Shown piece by piece: positions 8,794 to 18,700 of a DNA stretch of 36,611 bases. The first letter of the stretch is position 1, and each line of letters starts with the position of its first letter. The DNA lies in NCBI RefSeq assembly GCF_000349205.1, contig NZ_APHR01000019.1, forward strand, positions 1-36,611. The letters run 5' to 3'. This stretch comes from Methylophaga lonarensis MPL (GTDB lineage: Bacteria > Pseudomonadota > Gammaproteobacteria > Nitrosococcales > Methylophagaceae). The notes beneath the pieces are model-generated. The model was not told the origin of the DNA. It saw only the letters and a program-made list of their open reading frames with translations, and did not search any database. The position numbers and the translations under genes were made by a program.

Positions 8794-9507
8794 TTAAAAC
8801 AAGTTTTCTGAGGAAAAGCTGACAGCCAGCAGCAGGCTGAATCGTCGGCGATCATCGGGTCGACTGTTGAGGATTGATAGATCGAGCTTCATGGAATTGC
8901 CGATATCGGGCAGGATAAAGCCTGCTTGCCATCCACGGCCACTGTCGTCGATCCGAAATGCCTCGGCAAACACGTCAATGTTGGGATTCAGGCTCTGCAC
9001 CAGAGCAACACCACCCGTACCCAGGGTATTTTGTTCTGCCCGGTCACGCAGCAGACCTGCATTGAGACGTAATTCAGTGTGTGGCTGTAGTTCAAAGGTG
9101 ATGGGCAGGTTGATAAAGACATCGCTGATGCGCGGATCGTTATCACGGCGGGTCAGGTCCAGGACACTGCCGATGCTCAGAGCAAATTGAAGAGGCTGAT
9201 CCTCAGAGCTCAGTTGAGTTTTGCTTTGAAAGATGAGGCTATTGCTGTTGCTATCTCTGCGTGGTACCAGGCGCTCATAACCGACACTGAGCTCTGTGGC
9301 AGCACCCACGCCGCAGGATGGCATCAGCATGATTTCATGAGATTTGCCAGTTGTGGCCAGCCAGCTTTCCAGTTCACAGTCGCCTCTGGACTTGGCTTCA
9401 GCATCATCAACGCGCATGCCAGCCGCGGCAAAGGCCTGGCTATGCGCCATGCTCAAGGCGATAAAAAGCGCACTCAGAATTGTGGCAATGTTTTTTTGAA
9501 ATAGCAT
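8794..9507 (-). CDS. putative outer-membrane beta-barrel protein (unrecognised)
   Basis: I do not recognise a named family. The 237-residue product has a signal peptide (MLFQKNIATILSALFIAL, cut near AFA-A at about 28). The mature part alternates polar and hydrophobic residues and ends in phenylalanine (SLLLAVSFSSENLF), typical of outer-membrane barrels. Two cysteines (44 and 65) could form a disulfide. The ATG at 9507 was preferred over an upstream in-frame start because AGGGAGG lies just before it and a proper signal peptide then begins the protein. It is the first gene of a probable operon with mgtE, so a role linked to cation supply is possible but is inference only. Confidence 0.65.
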   Translation of the reverse strand: MLFQKNIATILSALFIALSMAHSQAFAAAGMRVDDAEAKSRGDCELESWLATTGKSHEIMLMPSCGVGAATELSVGYERLVPRRDSNSNSLIFQSKTQLSSEDQPLQFALSIGSVLDLTRRDNDPRISDVFINLPITFELQPHTELRLNAGLLRDRAEQNTLGTGGVALVQSLNPNIDVFAEAFRIDDSGRGWQAGFILPDIGNSMKLDLSILNSRPDDRRRFSLLLAVSFSSENLF

Positions 9508-9748
9508 GGTGCCTCCCTGATGCAAACAAAAAGCACCGCAGAGGACAACACAGGACAAGTCATGTGATCCCGTAATGGGATTAGGAAGTCAGTGGTTGAT
9601 TATGATTAATCAGGGGGGACTCCACCAAACGCTCAGGCTCGGTGAAGTCAGTGGAAAGCGGGAGCGCTATCGGGACTTTAACGAACCTGAACGGCATATT
9701 CGTCGTCGTGAACTGTCCAAGAGCGGCGCTCTCCTCTGATGTTGAATG
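9508..9748 (-). promoter_or_regulatory. structured 5' leader, candidate cis-regulatory RNA
   Basis: This leader makes up part of the roughly 500-nt stretch without a gene (9508-10009). Read as minus-strand RNA, it holds four inverted repeats. A long three-tier hairpin pairs 9662-9667 with 9726-9731, 9673-9676 with 9715-9718, and 9681-9685 with 9699-9703. A 9-bp hairpin pairs 9618-9626 with 9641-9649. A 5-bp hairpin pairs 9567-9571 with 9577-9581. A fourth (9508-9512 with 9533-9537) encloses the ribosome binding site next to the start codon. The single imperfect pair of the 9-bp hairpin is a G-U wobble only in minus-strand RNA, which supports that orientation. A direct repeat GAAGTCAGTGG occurs at 9585-9595 and 9644-9654. 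I could not match it to any riboswitch I know. Confidence 0.5.
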
Positions 9749-9754
9749 CTGACA

Positions 9755-9784
9755 ATTTTAAGGAAAACAGTGGTTTGTGGTCAA
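9755..9784 (-). promoter_or_regulatory. candidate sigma-70 promoter for the outer-membrane/mgtE operon
   Basis: On the minus strand TTGACC (9779-9784) and TAAAAT (9755-9760) are separated by 18 nt. Transcription would start near 9748, leaving a leader of about 240 nt before the first start codon at 9507. The remaining 9785-10009 holds nothing else I can assign except the ribosome binding site of the plus-strand glyoxalase gene and a small AACAATTGTT palindrome at 9967-9976. Confidence 0.55.
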
Positions 9785-10009
9785 GCTGAAAACCTTGATT
9801 TCAGGCGCTTTTAGCTGATCTGATTGGCTGAGTGGAGATCTAGCCAGCGTTTGCTTTCCATGGCTCGGATAACATATCGTTGGTTTAAGGTAGGTGGAAA
9901 GACAGTTGTGCGCAAAAAATTGTGCGGTGGCTGATTCTGCAAGCGCATTCAGTCATAGCAACATGCAACAATTGTTAATGAAAATCATAAAACATCAATG
10001 GAGACATTA

Positions 10010-10567
10010 ATGAGTCGTCATTTAGAACATGCCCCCGGACTTTCTGAGCAACATGATCCTGCCACGCATGAGTATGTGTTTAATCAGACCATGTTAAGGA
10101 TCAAAGCACCCGAGCGTAGCTTGCATTTCTATAGTGAAGTGATGGGCATGACTCTGGTCAAGCGACTGGACTTTCCTGAAATGGCGTTTTCCCTGTATTT
10201 CATGGCGGCAATCTCACCATCAGATCGTAAAAACTGGTCTGAAGACAGTGATACCCGTATTGAACAAACCTTTGGCCGACCGGCACTACTGGAGCTGACC
10301 CACAACTGGGGCGACGAGGATAAGGCCGATTTTGCCTATCATAATGGCAATAGCGAGCCACGTGGTTTTGGCCATATTGGCTTTGCAGTGCCGGATATCG
10401 ATGCCGCCTGCGCCCGCTTTGAATCATTGGGCGTACCTTTTGTTAAAAAGCCCCAGGATGGCAAGATGAAAGGCATTGCCTTTATTCAGGATCCAGATGG
10501 CTACTGGATTGAGATTTTCACTCCAAGCCGACTACCTGCCATGCTCTCGGCACATGTAACAGATTAA
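10010..10567 (+). CDS. gloA: lactoylglutathione lyase (glyoxalase I), long eukaryote-like type
   Basis: Glyoxalase I converts the hemithioacetal of methylglyoxal and glutathione into S-lactoylglutathione. The 185-residue protein resembles human and yeast enzymes and the longer bacterial GloA class rather than the roughly 135-residue E. coli type. Stretches such as [34 protein letters not shown] and [14 protein letters not shown] are near-identical to human GLO1. Metal ligands are Q26, E95, H122 and E168. The ATG at 10010 is preferred over the one at 9998 because GGAG (10000-10003) sits 6 nt before it. It appears monocistronic. By family knowledge the long type usually uses Zn2+. Confidence 0.94.
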   Translation: MSRHLEHAPGLSEQHDPATHEYVFNQTMLRIKAPERSLHFYSEVMGMTLVKRLDFPEMAFSLYFMAAISPSDRKNWSEDSDTRIEQTFGRPALLELTHNWGDEDKADFAYHNGNSEPRGFGHIGFAVPDIDAACARFESLGVPFVKKPQDGKMKGIAFIQDPDGYWIEIFTPSRLPAMLSAHVTD

Positions 10568-10736
10568 TCAATAATGCAAGTTTCACCGATTCAGTGGTTG
10601 GAGATCGGCACGAGGTTCTTAATATCGACAACTGATTTTGCTGGTGAAGAAATGTACTTTAATAGCAAGCCATGCTCTGCTGACTTCAAGCTGAGCTTGC
10701 ATGCTGATAGTTGCCACATAAAGTGACTGGAAAATT

Positions 10737-11785
10737 ATGCAACATCGCATCATCGTACCTGTGATACTACTAGTGGTCGCGTCATCAGATGTACTTGCCA
10801 GCGCAGATTCACAGCCATTTGATATTAATTTTTACCTGTCACTTCGCATGCAGGCTGAGTCGGTACAGCCGAGCAATCGGCAGGCGATGAGCAGCTACCG
10901 TGGCCTTCGAGATGCGTACTCAAGAGTCGCTTTAACGCCGGATATCGATTTGATACAAAAAATTGGCTGTTTGCACAGTTGGAGATTCCCTATGATGCCG
11001 CCAACAGCCGGTTCCGTGATTCCTATGATCAAGGCGGTGTCGGCAGGAGCAATGCCGAGCGAATAAGAATTGGCATTGTCGGTTTGGACAGTGCATGGGG
11101 TAGGGTGACGCTTGGTCAGCAATGGATGCCATACTACAATGCCATCACCTTTCCGGTTGATCAGTTCAGTACTTTTTATAGTGGCTTTGCCACCTATACC
11201 ACCTTCAGAGTGAAGGAGACGGTTGCTTATCAGAGTCCAGTCATCGGTGGCTTGCAACTCGGCGGCTCTTATTCGACCCGACACGGCAACATTCGCTCGC
11301 CTTCGCGTATTGATGATCGACGCATTCAGGCAGTTGCCAGCTATCAGCTTAACAATACGTTATTAGCCATGGGCATGGATGATCGTGGCAATGCAGCAGG
11401 TTTTCGCGATCGCATTTATGGCGCCAGTCTGACGCACACCATCGGTCAATGGGATCTGGCGTTGAAATATGAGTTGACTGATACCAATAACCCGGCCAGT
11501 TTTTATGGCAATAATCGTCAGGCCGCGAATATTTTCACCAGTTACCAGCACGGTAAAAACCGTTACAAGCTGATGCTGGCCAGAGTGGAGTCTTATGGCG
11601 AGACAGTGGTTCATGCGGGTGTTGATCATCAGTTCAATGAAGCGCTGACTTTGTTCGTCGAGTTTTATCAGGAACAGGAAACGGCGGCGCTGACTGGCAA
11701 GCGTCAGGGGCTGGATGGGTTCGATGCGGCCACGCGCGGTGGCCGTATCATCGCGGCTGGTTTTCGTTACAACTTTAGTTTCTGA
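10737..11785 (+). pseudogene. outer-membrane porin, frameshifted
   Basis: Together two frames encode a general porin of about 350 residues. The first frame starts at 10737 with a signal peptide (IIVPVILLVVASSDVLA) and runs in good coding sense to YSRV at about 10928. From 10931 the coding sense continues in another frame (FNAGYRFDTKNWLFAQ, then LEIPYDAANSRF) to a C-terminal FRYNFSF ending in phenylalanine. One base appears missing at about 10929, probably a G of a GGC glycine codon. The strand-rich sequence and the GLDSAWGRVTLGQQW segment fit Gram-negative porins. Either the gene is naturally broken or the read has an error. The substrate is unknown. The 169 nt before it hold only short inverted repeats and no clear promoter. 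Confidence 0.8.
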
Positions 11786-11804
11786 CGGTTTGCTTAGATC
11801 GCTT

Positions 11805-13865
11805 TTAATCAGGCTTGAACTTTGATTTCAGATCTTGCTCGCCATTGAGCATTTCGTCATGTTCCTGCATTTTCCAGGGCAAGATGCCAGGGGAGATATG
11901 CAGGAAATGCAGGTATTTTTCAAACTGATGAATGATGTCGTCAATGATGTCTTGCTCGGAAAAGCCGTAAATATCATAGAGCTGGCCGCCACGACGCAGA
12001 AACACTTCAGCGCGGTAATAACGCTTGTCACCATCGGGATCGGCAGGGCGTTGTGGGTAAGCGAAGGTAGGCATGCTGTAGCCCCGCATGCGAATATCGT
12101 AGATAAAATCCAGTTCCTGCTCGAGTACCACCTCGATATAGGCCCGGTGATGGGTTTTGTCATAACTGACTTGTACCGGCCAGCCTTTACTTTGAAGTAC
12201 TTGCTCAACCTGTTTCATGGCCGGCAGTACACTCTGTTCGATAAAGGCTGAGACTTCCTGGTAACTTGGATAGTCGATCATTGACGACAGCCGTTGTTTC
12301 CAACTGCGTTTGCTTTGCTGCTGGGATGTCTGCATGTGCGCCTGCAGACTGACATCGCGGTGGCCTTCAATCACCAGAGCTCGCCACATACCAATCGCCG
12401 ACAACACCATAATGATGGCAAACGGCAGGGCGCTGGTGATACTCATGGTTTGCAGGGCGCTGAGACCACCGGCAATCAACAAGGCTGACGCCAGCAGGCC
12501 TTCCAGCGTGGCCCAGAATACCCGTTGCCAGACCGGTGTATCACTGCTGCCACCGGAAGCCAGTGAGTCAATCACCAATGAACCTGAGTCAGAAGAAGTG
12601 ACAAAGAAAGTCATAATCAGCACTACGGTGATAAACGACATAATCGCTGTCAGTGGCAGTTGTTCATAGAGTTTGAACAGGGCGATGGCTGTATCAGCCT
12701 GCACCTCGGTGATCAGCGAGGTATAGCCTTGATGCATAATCATGTATAGCGCGGTATCGCCAAAGATCGAAAACCACATGAAGGTAAAGATGGTGGGCAC
12801 AAACAAAACGCCAAACACAAACTGGCGAATAGTTCGGCCACGACTGATTTTGGCAATAAACAAGCCGACAAAAGGGGCCCAGGCGATGGTCCAGCCAAAA
12901 ATAAACAAGGTCCAGTTACCAATCCAGTCACTGCGGGTGTAGGCCTGCAGATTGAAGGTACGCTCAACAATGTTATTCAGATAGCTGCCGGTATTTTGCA
13001 GAAATGCTTCGAGAATATTGATGCTTGGGCCAAAGCTGAACACAAACAGCATCAGGAATATCGCCAGCACCATATTGACGATGGACAGCCGTTTAACCCC
13101 CTTATCCAGCCCGGCGGCGACCGAAATGATGGCGAGTCCGGTGATGACTGCAATGGTGATGACTTGCACGGCAGTACTGACGGGAATGTCCGCCCACAGA
13201 TAATTCATGCCGGCGTTGATTTGCGCCACGGACAAGCCCAGTGTGGTGGCAATGCCAAACAATGTACCGAGTATGGCGATAACGTCCACAGTATGGCCAA
13301 TCGGTCCATAGATTCGCTCACCTATGATTGGATACAAGGCCGAGCGCATTGACAGTGGCAGACCATGACGAAAGGCAAAATAACCCAATACCAGTCCAGT
13401 CAGACCATAGATGCCCCAGATATGGAAACCCCAGTGGAAAAAGGCGATTTGCATTGCCTGCTTGGCGGCGTCAACGGTTTCCGCCGTGCCTTGAGGCGGG
13501 GCGGCGTAGTGCAAAACTGGCTCGGCGACACCGAAGAACAGCAAGGCAATGCCATACCCTGCAGAGAACAGCATGGCAAACCAGGCGGGAAAGCTGTATT
13601 GCGGCTCGGCATGATCAGGACCCAACTTGATTTTGCCCCAGGGAGAAATTGCCACCACCACAATAAACACCAGAAAAAAGGCCACAGCCAGCATATAAAA
13701 CCAGCCAAAGTTGGTGGTCAGAAAACTGAGTGTGCTGGCGAAGGCTTCGCCTGCCAGGGTGGGATTACTGATTGTGCCAACCACCAGTAACAGGGTGACA
13801 ATGACTGCTGGCAGAAACACGGGCAACAGCAGGGTGCTTCGCCAGAAGCGAGGATTTGCTTGCAT
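11805..13865 (-). CDS. BCCT-family transporter (betaine/choline/carnitine type), BetT-like length
   Basis: This 686-residue inner-membrane carrier has about twelve transmembrane helices (to about residue 500) and a long hydrophilic C-terminal tail of about 185 residues, as in BetT-type osmolyte transporters. Family landmarks are SAGYGIALLFFGVAEPVLHY at 101-120, FHWGFHIWGIYG at 143-154 and WAPFVGLFIAKISRGRT at 329-345. Aromatic-box residues corresponding to BetP W189, W194 and Y197 are kept (W145, W150, Y153). The residue matching BetP W374 is T326, and the glycine-rich GMGIG stretch reads GYGIA. The substrate may therefore differ from glycine betaine. The start has GGAG 7 nt upstream. It converges on the broken porin gene with 19 nt between stops. 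Confidence 0.9.
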   Translation of the reverse strand: MQANPRFWRSTLLLPVFLPAVIVTLLLVVGTISNPTLAGEAFASTLSFLTTNFGWFYMLAVAFFLVFIVVVAISPWGKIKLGPDHAEPQYSFPAWFAMLFSAGYGIALLFFGVAEPVLHYAAPPQGTAETVDAAKQAMQIAFFHWGFHIWGIYGLTGLVLGYFAFRHGLPLSMRSALYPIIGERIYGPIGHTVDVIAILGTLFGIATTLGLSVAQINAGMNYLWADIPVSTAVQVITIAVITGLAIISVAAGLDKGVKRLSIVNMVLAIFLMLFVFSFGPSINILEAFLQNTGSYLNNIVERTFNLQAYTRSDWIGNWTLFIFGWTIAWAPFVGLFIAKISRGRTIRQFVFGVLFVPTIFTFMWFSIFGDTALYMIMHQGYTSLITEVQADTAIALFKLYEQLPLTAIMSFITVVLIMTFFVTSSDSGSLVIDSLASGGSSDTPVWQRVFWATLEGLLASALLIAGGLSALQTMSITSALPFAIIMVLSAIGMWRALVIEGHRDVSLQAHMQTSQQQSKRSWKQRLSSMIDYPSYQEVSAFIEQSVLPAMKQVEQVLQSKGWPVQVSYDKTHHRAYIEVVLEQELDFIYDIRMRGYSMPTFAYPQRPADPDGDKRYYRAEVFLRRGGQLYDIYGFSEQDIIDDIIHQFEKYLHFLHISPGILPWKMQEHDEMLNGEQDLKSKFKPD

Positions 13866-13883
13866 TGGCTGGCTCCGGGACCT

Positions 13884-13896
13884 TTGATTAAATCAA
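13884..13896. promoter_or_regulatory. small palindrome upstream of the BCCT gene
   Basis: TTGATT-A-AATCAA is a perfect inverted repeat with 6-bp arms, lying 19 nt upstream of the BCCT start codon and so in its 5' untranslated region. It could be a regulator binding site, but it is short and AT-rich and may be chance. Confidence 0.25.
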
Positions 13897-14017
13897 GAAT
13901 CCATTGTGTTCAGCTCAGGTGTGTGATGTCAAACCGCGCCTAGTCAGATAATCGGATTGATAGGAGACTGTCGCGCTCTCATATCGGTCTGTGAAAGATC
14001 AACAGTCTGCCAATGCG

Positions 14018-14197
14018 TTAACCTTTCGGTCCCAAGAGAAACCATATAATCAGGCCAATCAACGGGAAGAACAACAAGATCAGAATCCACAACAGTTTTG
14101 GTAGAGCCCCTGCCGGACTTTTGGCGACTTTGACGATGGCCCAGATAACGATGATGAGCCAGATGAGTCCAAGCAAGCCGGTAATCTCGATTCCCAT
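14018..14197 (-). CDS. small membrane protein, PLDc_N-like (phospholipase D-nuclease N-terminal type)
   Basis: This 59-residue protein has two predicted membrane helices: GLLGLIWLIIVIWAIVKV, then, after SPAGALPK, a second helix LLWILILLFFPLIGLIIWFL ending LLGPKG. The pattern of two helices around a short loop and the end FPLIGLIIWFLLG match the stand-alone PLDc_N family, whose function is unknown. It has AAGGA 6 nt before the ATG. It stands alone between the BCCT gene and the efflux operon terminator, so it should have its own promoter in 14198-14262, which I could not identify. Confidence 0.85.
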   Translation of the reverse strand: MGIEITGLLGLIWLIIVIWAIVKVAKSPAGALPKLLWILILLFFPLIGLIIWFLLGPKG

Positions 14198-14262
14198 AAA
14201 TTATCCTTTGAAGTGTCGACTGTATTGTCGCCATCTAAGATAACAATGATCCCGTCAAAGTC

Positions 14263-14297
14263 AAAAAAGCCCATGAGCATAAAATGATCACGGGCTT
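14263..14297 (-). terminator. rho-independent terminator of the efflux operon
   Basis: On the minus strand an 11-bp stem (AAAGCCCGTGA with TCATGGGCTTT, one G-U pair) around an 11-nt loop is followed by a run of six T. It lies 27 nt after the stop codon of the outer-membrane channel gene. Confidence 0.88.
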
Positions 14298-14324
14298 TGT
14301 GATTTGACCAGTTTGCAGCTGGGG

Positions 14325-15716
14325 TTAGTGGGTCATCAAACCACCACCCATGGCCTTGTATAGCGTCAGTTGATTGCGGGTTCTGGCAAGTTTGACGCTA
14401 ATCTCGGATTGTTGAGCATCCAGTACCGTTCGCTGCGCATCGAGTACTTCAAGGTAACTGTCCAGCCCTTGCTCGTAACGCAATTCGGCCAGCTCCAGGC
14501 CTCTTTTTGAGGCCAGTGTCAGATCCTGCAGTGCATGCAGCTGATCATCAAGCGTTTGCTGAGCTTGCAGTTCGTCATGCACTTCCTTGAAGGCCTGTTC
14601 CAGGACTTGCTGATATTGCACAATCAGAATTTCTCGCTCCAGCTCAGCCACATCCAGTTGTGCCTGATTTCGCCCCCAGTCAATGATAGGCACGGTCAGT
14701 TGTGGTGATATTTGCCAGCTTCTTGCAGAGGTATTGAGCATATTCGCCGGACTGGTGCCCAACAAACCAAGACTGCTGGTCAGGCTTATTCGAGGGAAAA
14801 ACTCAGCCCGAACGGCACCGATATTTGCATTGGCAGCTTTCAGGCGGTATTCGGCCTCAATGACATCTGGGCGTTGCAGCAGGGTTTCTGAATCCAGATC
14901 GGCAGGCAGTTCGGCAAAGTCGAGCAAGGTTTCATCTGCTTGCCAGTCGGAGCTGTCCAGAGTTTCTGCTACCAATAGCTGTAACGCGGTAAAGCGTTGA
15001 TTGAGTTGCTGCTGAAAGCGAGCAACGTCAACCCTGGCACTATGCAACAGCGTTTCGGCCTGCCTCAGTTCCAGTTCTGAGGCCAGTCCATTATCAAAAC
15101 GTTGCTGAATCAGCTGATAACTTTCGGCACGCGCATCGCGGGTATTTTCAGCCAGTTTGAGCTGTGCAGTGTCGCTGTGCCAGCTGTAGAAGGTATCTGC
15201 GACCTCGGCAATCAAACTCAGTTGCACACTATCTCTGGCTGATTGACTGGCAAAAAATTCCTGTAGCGCCTGTTCGCTGAGATTACGAATACGTCCGAAG
15301 ATATCAATTTCCCAACTGGCAATGCCGACACCAACGGAGTATTGATCAACCACCTGACTGTTGTTGACAAAACTCATCGCGGCCGGTGAGCGTTGTCGGC
15401 TGATGGCTGCGTTGCCATCCAGCGGTGGAAAGCGATCTGCTTCACGGATTCGATATTGAGCGCGTACCTGTTCAACGCGCAGGGCCGCTGTTCGCAGGTC
15501 GTGATTATTGCTGAGCGCTTTGCTAATCAGCGTTTTGAGTTGTGGGTTTTGATAAAAGTCCTGCCAGGCAATTTCTCTGGCCGGGGGTGTCTCGGTACTG
15601 GCACTGCCTAGTCTGTCAGCGACGGACATATCGGGTGTTTCATGCACCGGGGCCAATGAGCAAGCCGACAGCAGTACAAGACTGCCCATTGTCAGCGTGA
15701 TGCGGCTGAATTTCAT
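14325..15716 (-). CDS. outer-membrane efflux lipoprotein, NodT/OprM family
   Basis: This 463-residue outer-membrane channel subunit of a tripartite pump belongs to the TolC superfamily. The N-terminus has a lipoprotein signal with lipobox LSAC and acylated cysteine at C19. Two outer-membrane-efflux repeats follow, with long coiled-coil helices (for example [20 protein letters not shown] and the [19 protein letters not shown] region). These should form the periplasmic alpha-barrel. Its start overlaps the RND pump stop by 4 nt (ATGA), so the two are translationally coupled. It is the last gene of the operon and is followed by a strong terminator. Confidence 0.94.
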   Translation of the reverse strand: MKFSRITLTMGSLVLLSACSLAPVHETPDMSVADRLGSASTETPPAREIAWQDFYQNPQLKTLISKALSNNHDLRTAALRVEQVRAQYRIREADRFPPLDGNAAISRQRSPAAMSFVNNSQVVDQYSVGVGIASWEIDIFGRIRNLSEQALQEFFASQSARDSVQLSLIAEVADTFYSWHSDTAQLKLAENTRDARAESYQLIQQRFDNGLASELELRQAETLLHSARVDVARFQQQLNQRFTALQLLVAETLDSSDWQADETLLDFAELPADLDSETLLQRPDVIEAEYRLKAANANIGAVRAEFFPRISLTSSLGLLGTSPANMLNTSARSWQISPQLTVPIIDWGRNQAQLDVAELEREILIVQYQQVLEQAFKEVHDELQAQQTLDDQLHALQDLTLASKRGLELAELRYEQGLDSYLEVLDAQRTVLDAQQSEISVKLARTRNQLTLYKAMGGGLMTH

Positions 15717-18700
15717 ATAGCTTCTCCCTGAGCGGTGGATGATGTGGATCTCTTGAGACGTGCAGATAGCCTGAAGACCAGTACAAAAAACAGTGGCACG
15801 AAGAAAATGGCCAGTAATGTTGCGCTGAACATACCCCCAAAGACGCCAGTGCCGATCGCATTTTGCGCCGCGGAACCGGCACCGGTTGCAATCATTAATG
15901 GCGTGACACCCAGCATGAAGGTCAACGCCGTCATGGCGATTGGACGGAGCCTCATTCGCACAGCTTCCAAAGTGGCATCGACCAGTGACATTCCGTCCTC
16001 GTAGAGTGTTTTGGCAAATTCAACAATCAGAATCGCGTTTCGAGAGGCTAGCCCGATGGTGGTTAACAGCCCCACCTGGAAGAACACGTCATTGGACATC
16101 CCGCGACTTAATGCAAATATCACAGCACCAATAACCCCCAGGGGCACCACCAGCATCACTGCAAAGGGCACTGACCAGCTTTCATACAAGGCTGCCAGGC
16201 ACAGGAAAACGACTAGAATCGAGATGGCATACAACATGGGGGCCTGTGAACCTGATTGTCGTTCTTGCAGCGATACGCCTGTCCATTCCAGACCAAAGCC
16301 CGGAGGCAATTGTTCCATCAAGCTTTCCATGATCTGCATGGCTTCGCCGGAGCTGACGCCGGGTGCACCTTGACCTTGAATATTGACCGAAGATACGCCG
16401 TTATAACGTTCAAGTCTGGGCGAGCCATAGATCCACCGGCCACTGGTGACCGCCGACAGTGGCACCATTTCGTCCTGATGGTTACGCACATACCAATGGG
16501 CGACATCTTCAGGCATCATCCGGTATTGCGGTTCCCCCTGAACATAAACCCGCTTGATACGTTCCCGGTCTATAAAGTCATTCACATAACTGGAGGCCCA
16601 GACAGTACTGAAGGTACGATTGATCTCACTCAGTGATACCCCGAAAGCAGCCGCTTTTTCGTGATCGATATCCAGCTTGAATTGGGGTGTATCTTCCTGA
16701 CCGTTGGGACGGACGCCCTGCAGCCGTGGTTCTTGTGAGGCCAGTCCGAGCAGCATGTTGCGAGCATCCATCAATGCTTCATGCCCTTGACCGCCGAGAT
16801 CCTGCAAATGCATATTGAAACCGGTCGCCGTACCCAGCGTGATGATAGGAGGCGGTACAAATGGGAACACCATTGCATCCTTGAATTGACTGAATGCTCC
16901 CATGGCCCGGCCAGCGATTGCCTGAACATGTTGTTGTGGATCTTTGCGTTCACTCCAGTCTCTCATGTTGACAAAAGCGATACCGTTATTCTGTCCACGA
17001 CCGGCAAAACTGAAACCGATGACTGAAAATACCGAACTGACGTTATCTGCTTCCTCGTCCAGATAAAAGTCTTCGATGCGGTCCATCACCTCCATGGAAC
17101 GTTCTTTCGAGGCATTCACCGGTAAAGTCATCTGGGTGAAGATGATGCCCTGATCTTCATCTGGAAGAAATGCACCGGGCAGACGCATAAACAAAATCGC
17201 CAGAATGCCGACAATCAATGCATATAGCAGCATATAACGACCACTTCGCCCCAGAATATGGCGAACACTGCCCTGATAGCCGTTGCTCATTTTGTCAAAG
17301 CTGCGGTTAAACCAGCCAAAAAATCCTTTACGGTCATAATGACCGGCATCCGTTTTTTTCAGCATGGTGGCGCAAAGGGCCGGGCTTAAGGTCAAAGCGA
17401 CAAATACCGAGAGGATCATTGCGGAGACCACCGTAATGGAGAATTGCCGGTAGATAACCCCGGTTGAGCCTCCAAAGAAAGCCATCGGAATAAATACCGC
17501 AGAAATCACCAGAGTAATGCCAATCAGTGCACTGGTAATCTGGCCCATCGATTTTCGAGTGGCCTCGCGCGGCGATAAATCATCCTCGTGCATCACCCTC
17601 TCAACGTTTTCCACCACCACAATCGCATCATCGACCAATAGTCCTATGGCCAGCACCATGGCAAACATGGTTAATACGTTGATAGTGAACCCAAAGGCAT
17701 ACAGAATGCCAAATGTTCCCAGTAGTACCACCGGCACTGCTATGGTCGGGATCAGCGTGGCACGAAGGTTCTGCAGGAACAGATACATCACCAGAAACAC
17801 CAGAATGACCGCTTCTATCAGTGTTTGCACAACGCCCATAATGGAAATGCGTACAAACGGTGTTGTATCGTACGGATAAACTACCTCAAGACCTTCGGGA
17901 AAGAAGGGTTGAAGCTGATCGATACGATCTCTGACAGCCTGTGCCGTCTCTAGTGCATTGGCTCCTGCGGCCAGCGTCACAGCCAATCCAGTAGCTGGCT
18001 GACGATTGTATTCGGTTTCAAACTGATAGTTTTCACCGCCTAGTTCAACCCGGGCAATGTCACCGATACGAAGTTGAGAACCGTCATCGTTTACCCGAAG
18101 CAAGATATTGCGAAACTCTTCAGGTGTCTCAAGTCGTGTTTGCACCACAATACTGGCGTTGAATTCCTGCCCCGTAACTGCCGGGGCACCCCCAAGCTCA
18201 CCGGCAGCGATTTGTACATTCTGCGACTGAATAGCATTGACCACATCGTCAGTGGTAATGCCGTAATGCGACATCCGTTCTGCATCCAGCCAAATTCGCA
18301 TGGCATATTGAGAGCCGAAAATCTGAATCTGGCCGACGCCGCTCACTCGGCTGAGTGGCTCCTGAATATTCGAGCCAACAAAGTCCGCGATATCATATTT
18401 GTCCATCGTGCCATCAGAAGACACAAAACCCAGCACCATCAAAAAGCCAATGCCTGATTTGGTGACACGAATACCTTGTTCCTGCACTTCTTGTGGTAGC
18501 AGGGGCATCGCTGCTTGCAGCTTGTTCTGTACCTGTACCTGAGCAATATCAGGATCGGTGCCAGGCTCAAAGCTGATGGTCAATTCACCAATACCTGCTG
18601 AATCACTGGTCGATGACATGTACAGTACATTGTCGATACCCGTCATGTTTTGTTCGATGATTTGCATTACCGAATCTTCAACAGTTTTGGCTGAGGCACC

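Noticed and set aside
9618-9731. SAH-riboswitch-like words (CAGGCTCGG, GAGCGCT, GGCGCTC) on the plus strand
   Set aside because: The conserved blocks are in the wrong order for an SAH riboswitch, the plus strand has no suitable target gene, and the long hairpin pairs just as well in the opposite RNA.
9508-9748. Mg2+ M-box or yybP-ykoY riboswitch before mgtE
   Set aside because: None of the consensus blocks I know for either class are present, so I describe only a structured leader.
13944-14280. Two other minus-strand frames over the small PLDc_N-like gene
   Set aside because: They give no membrane pattern or homology, while the 59-residue frame has both plus a good ribosome binding site.
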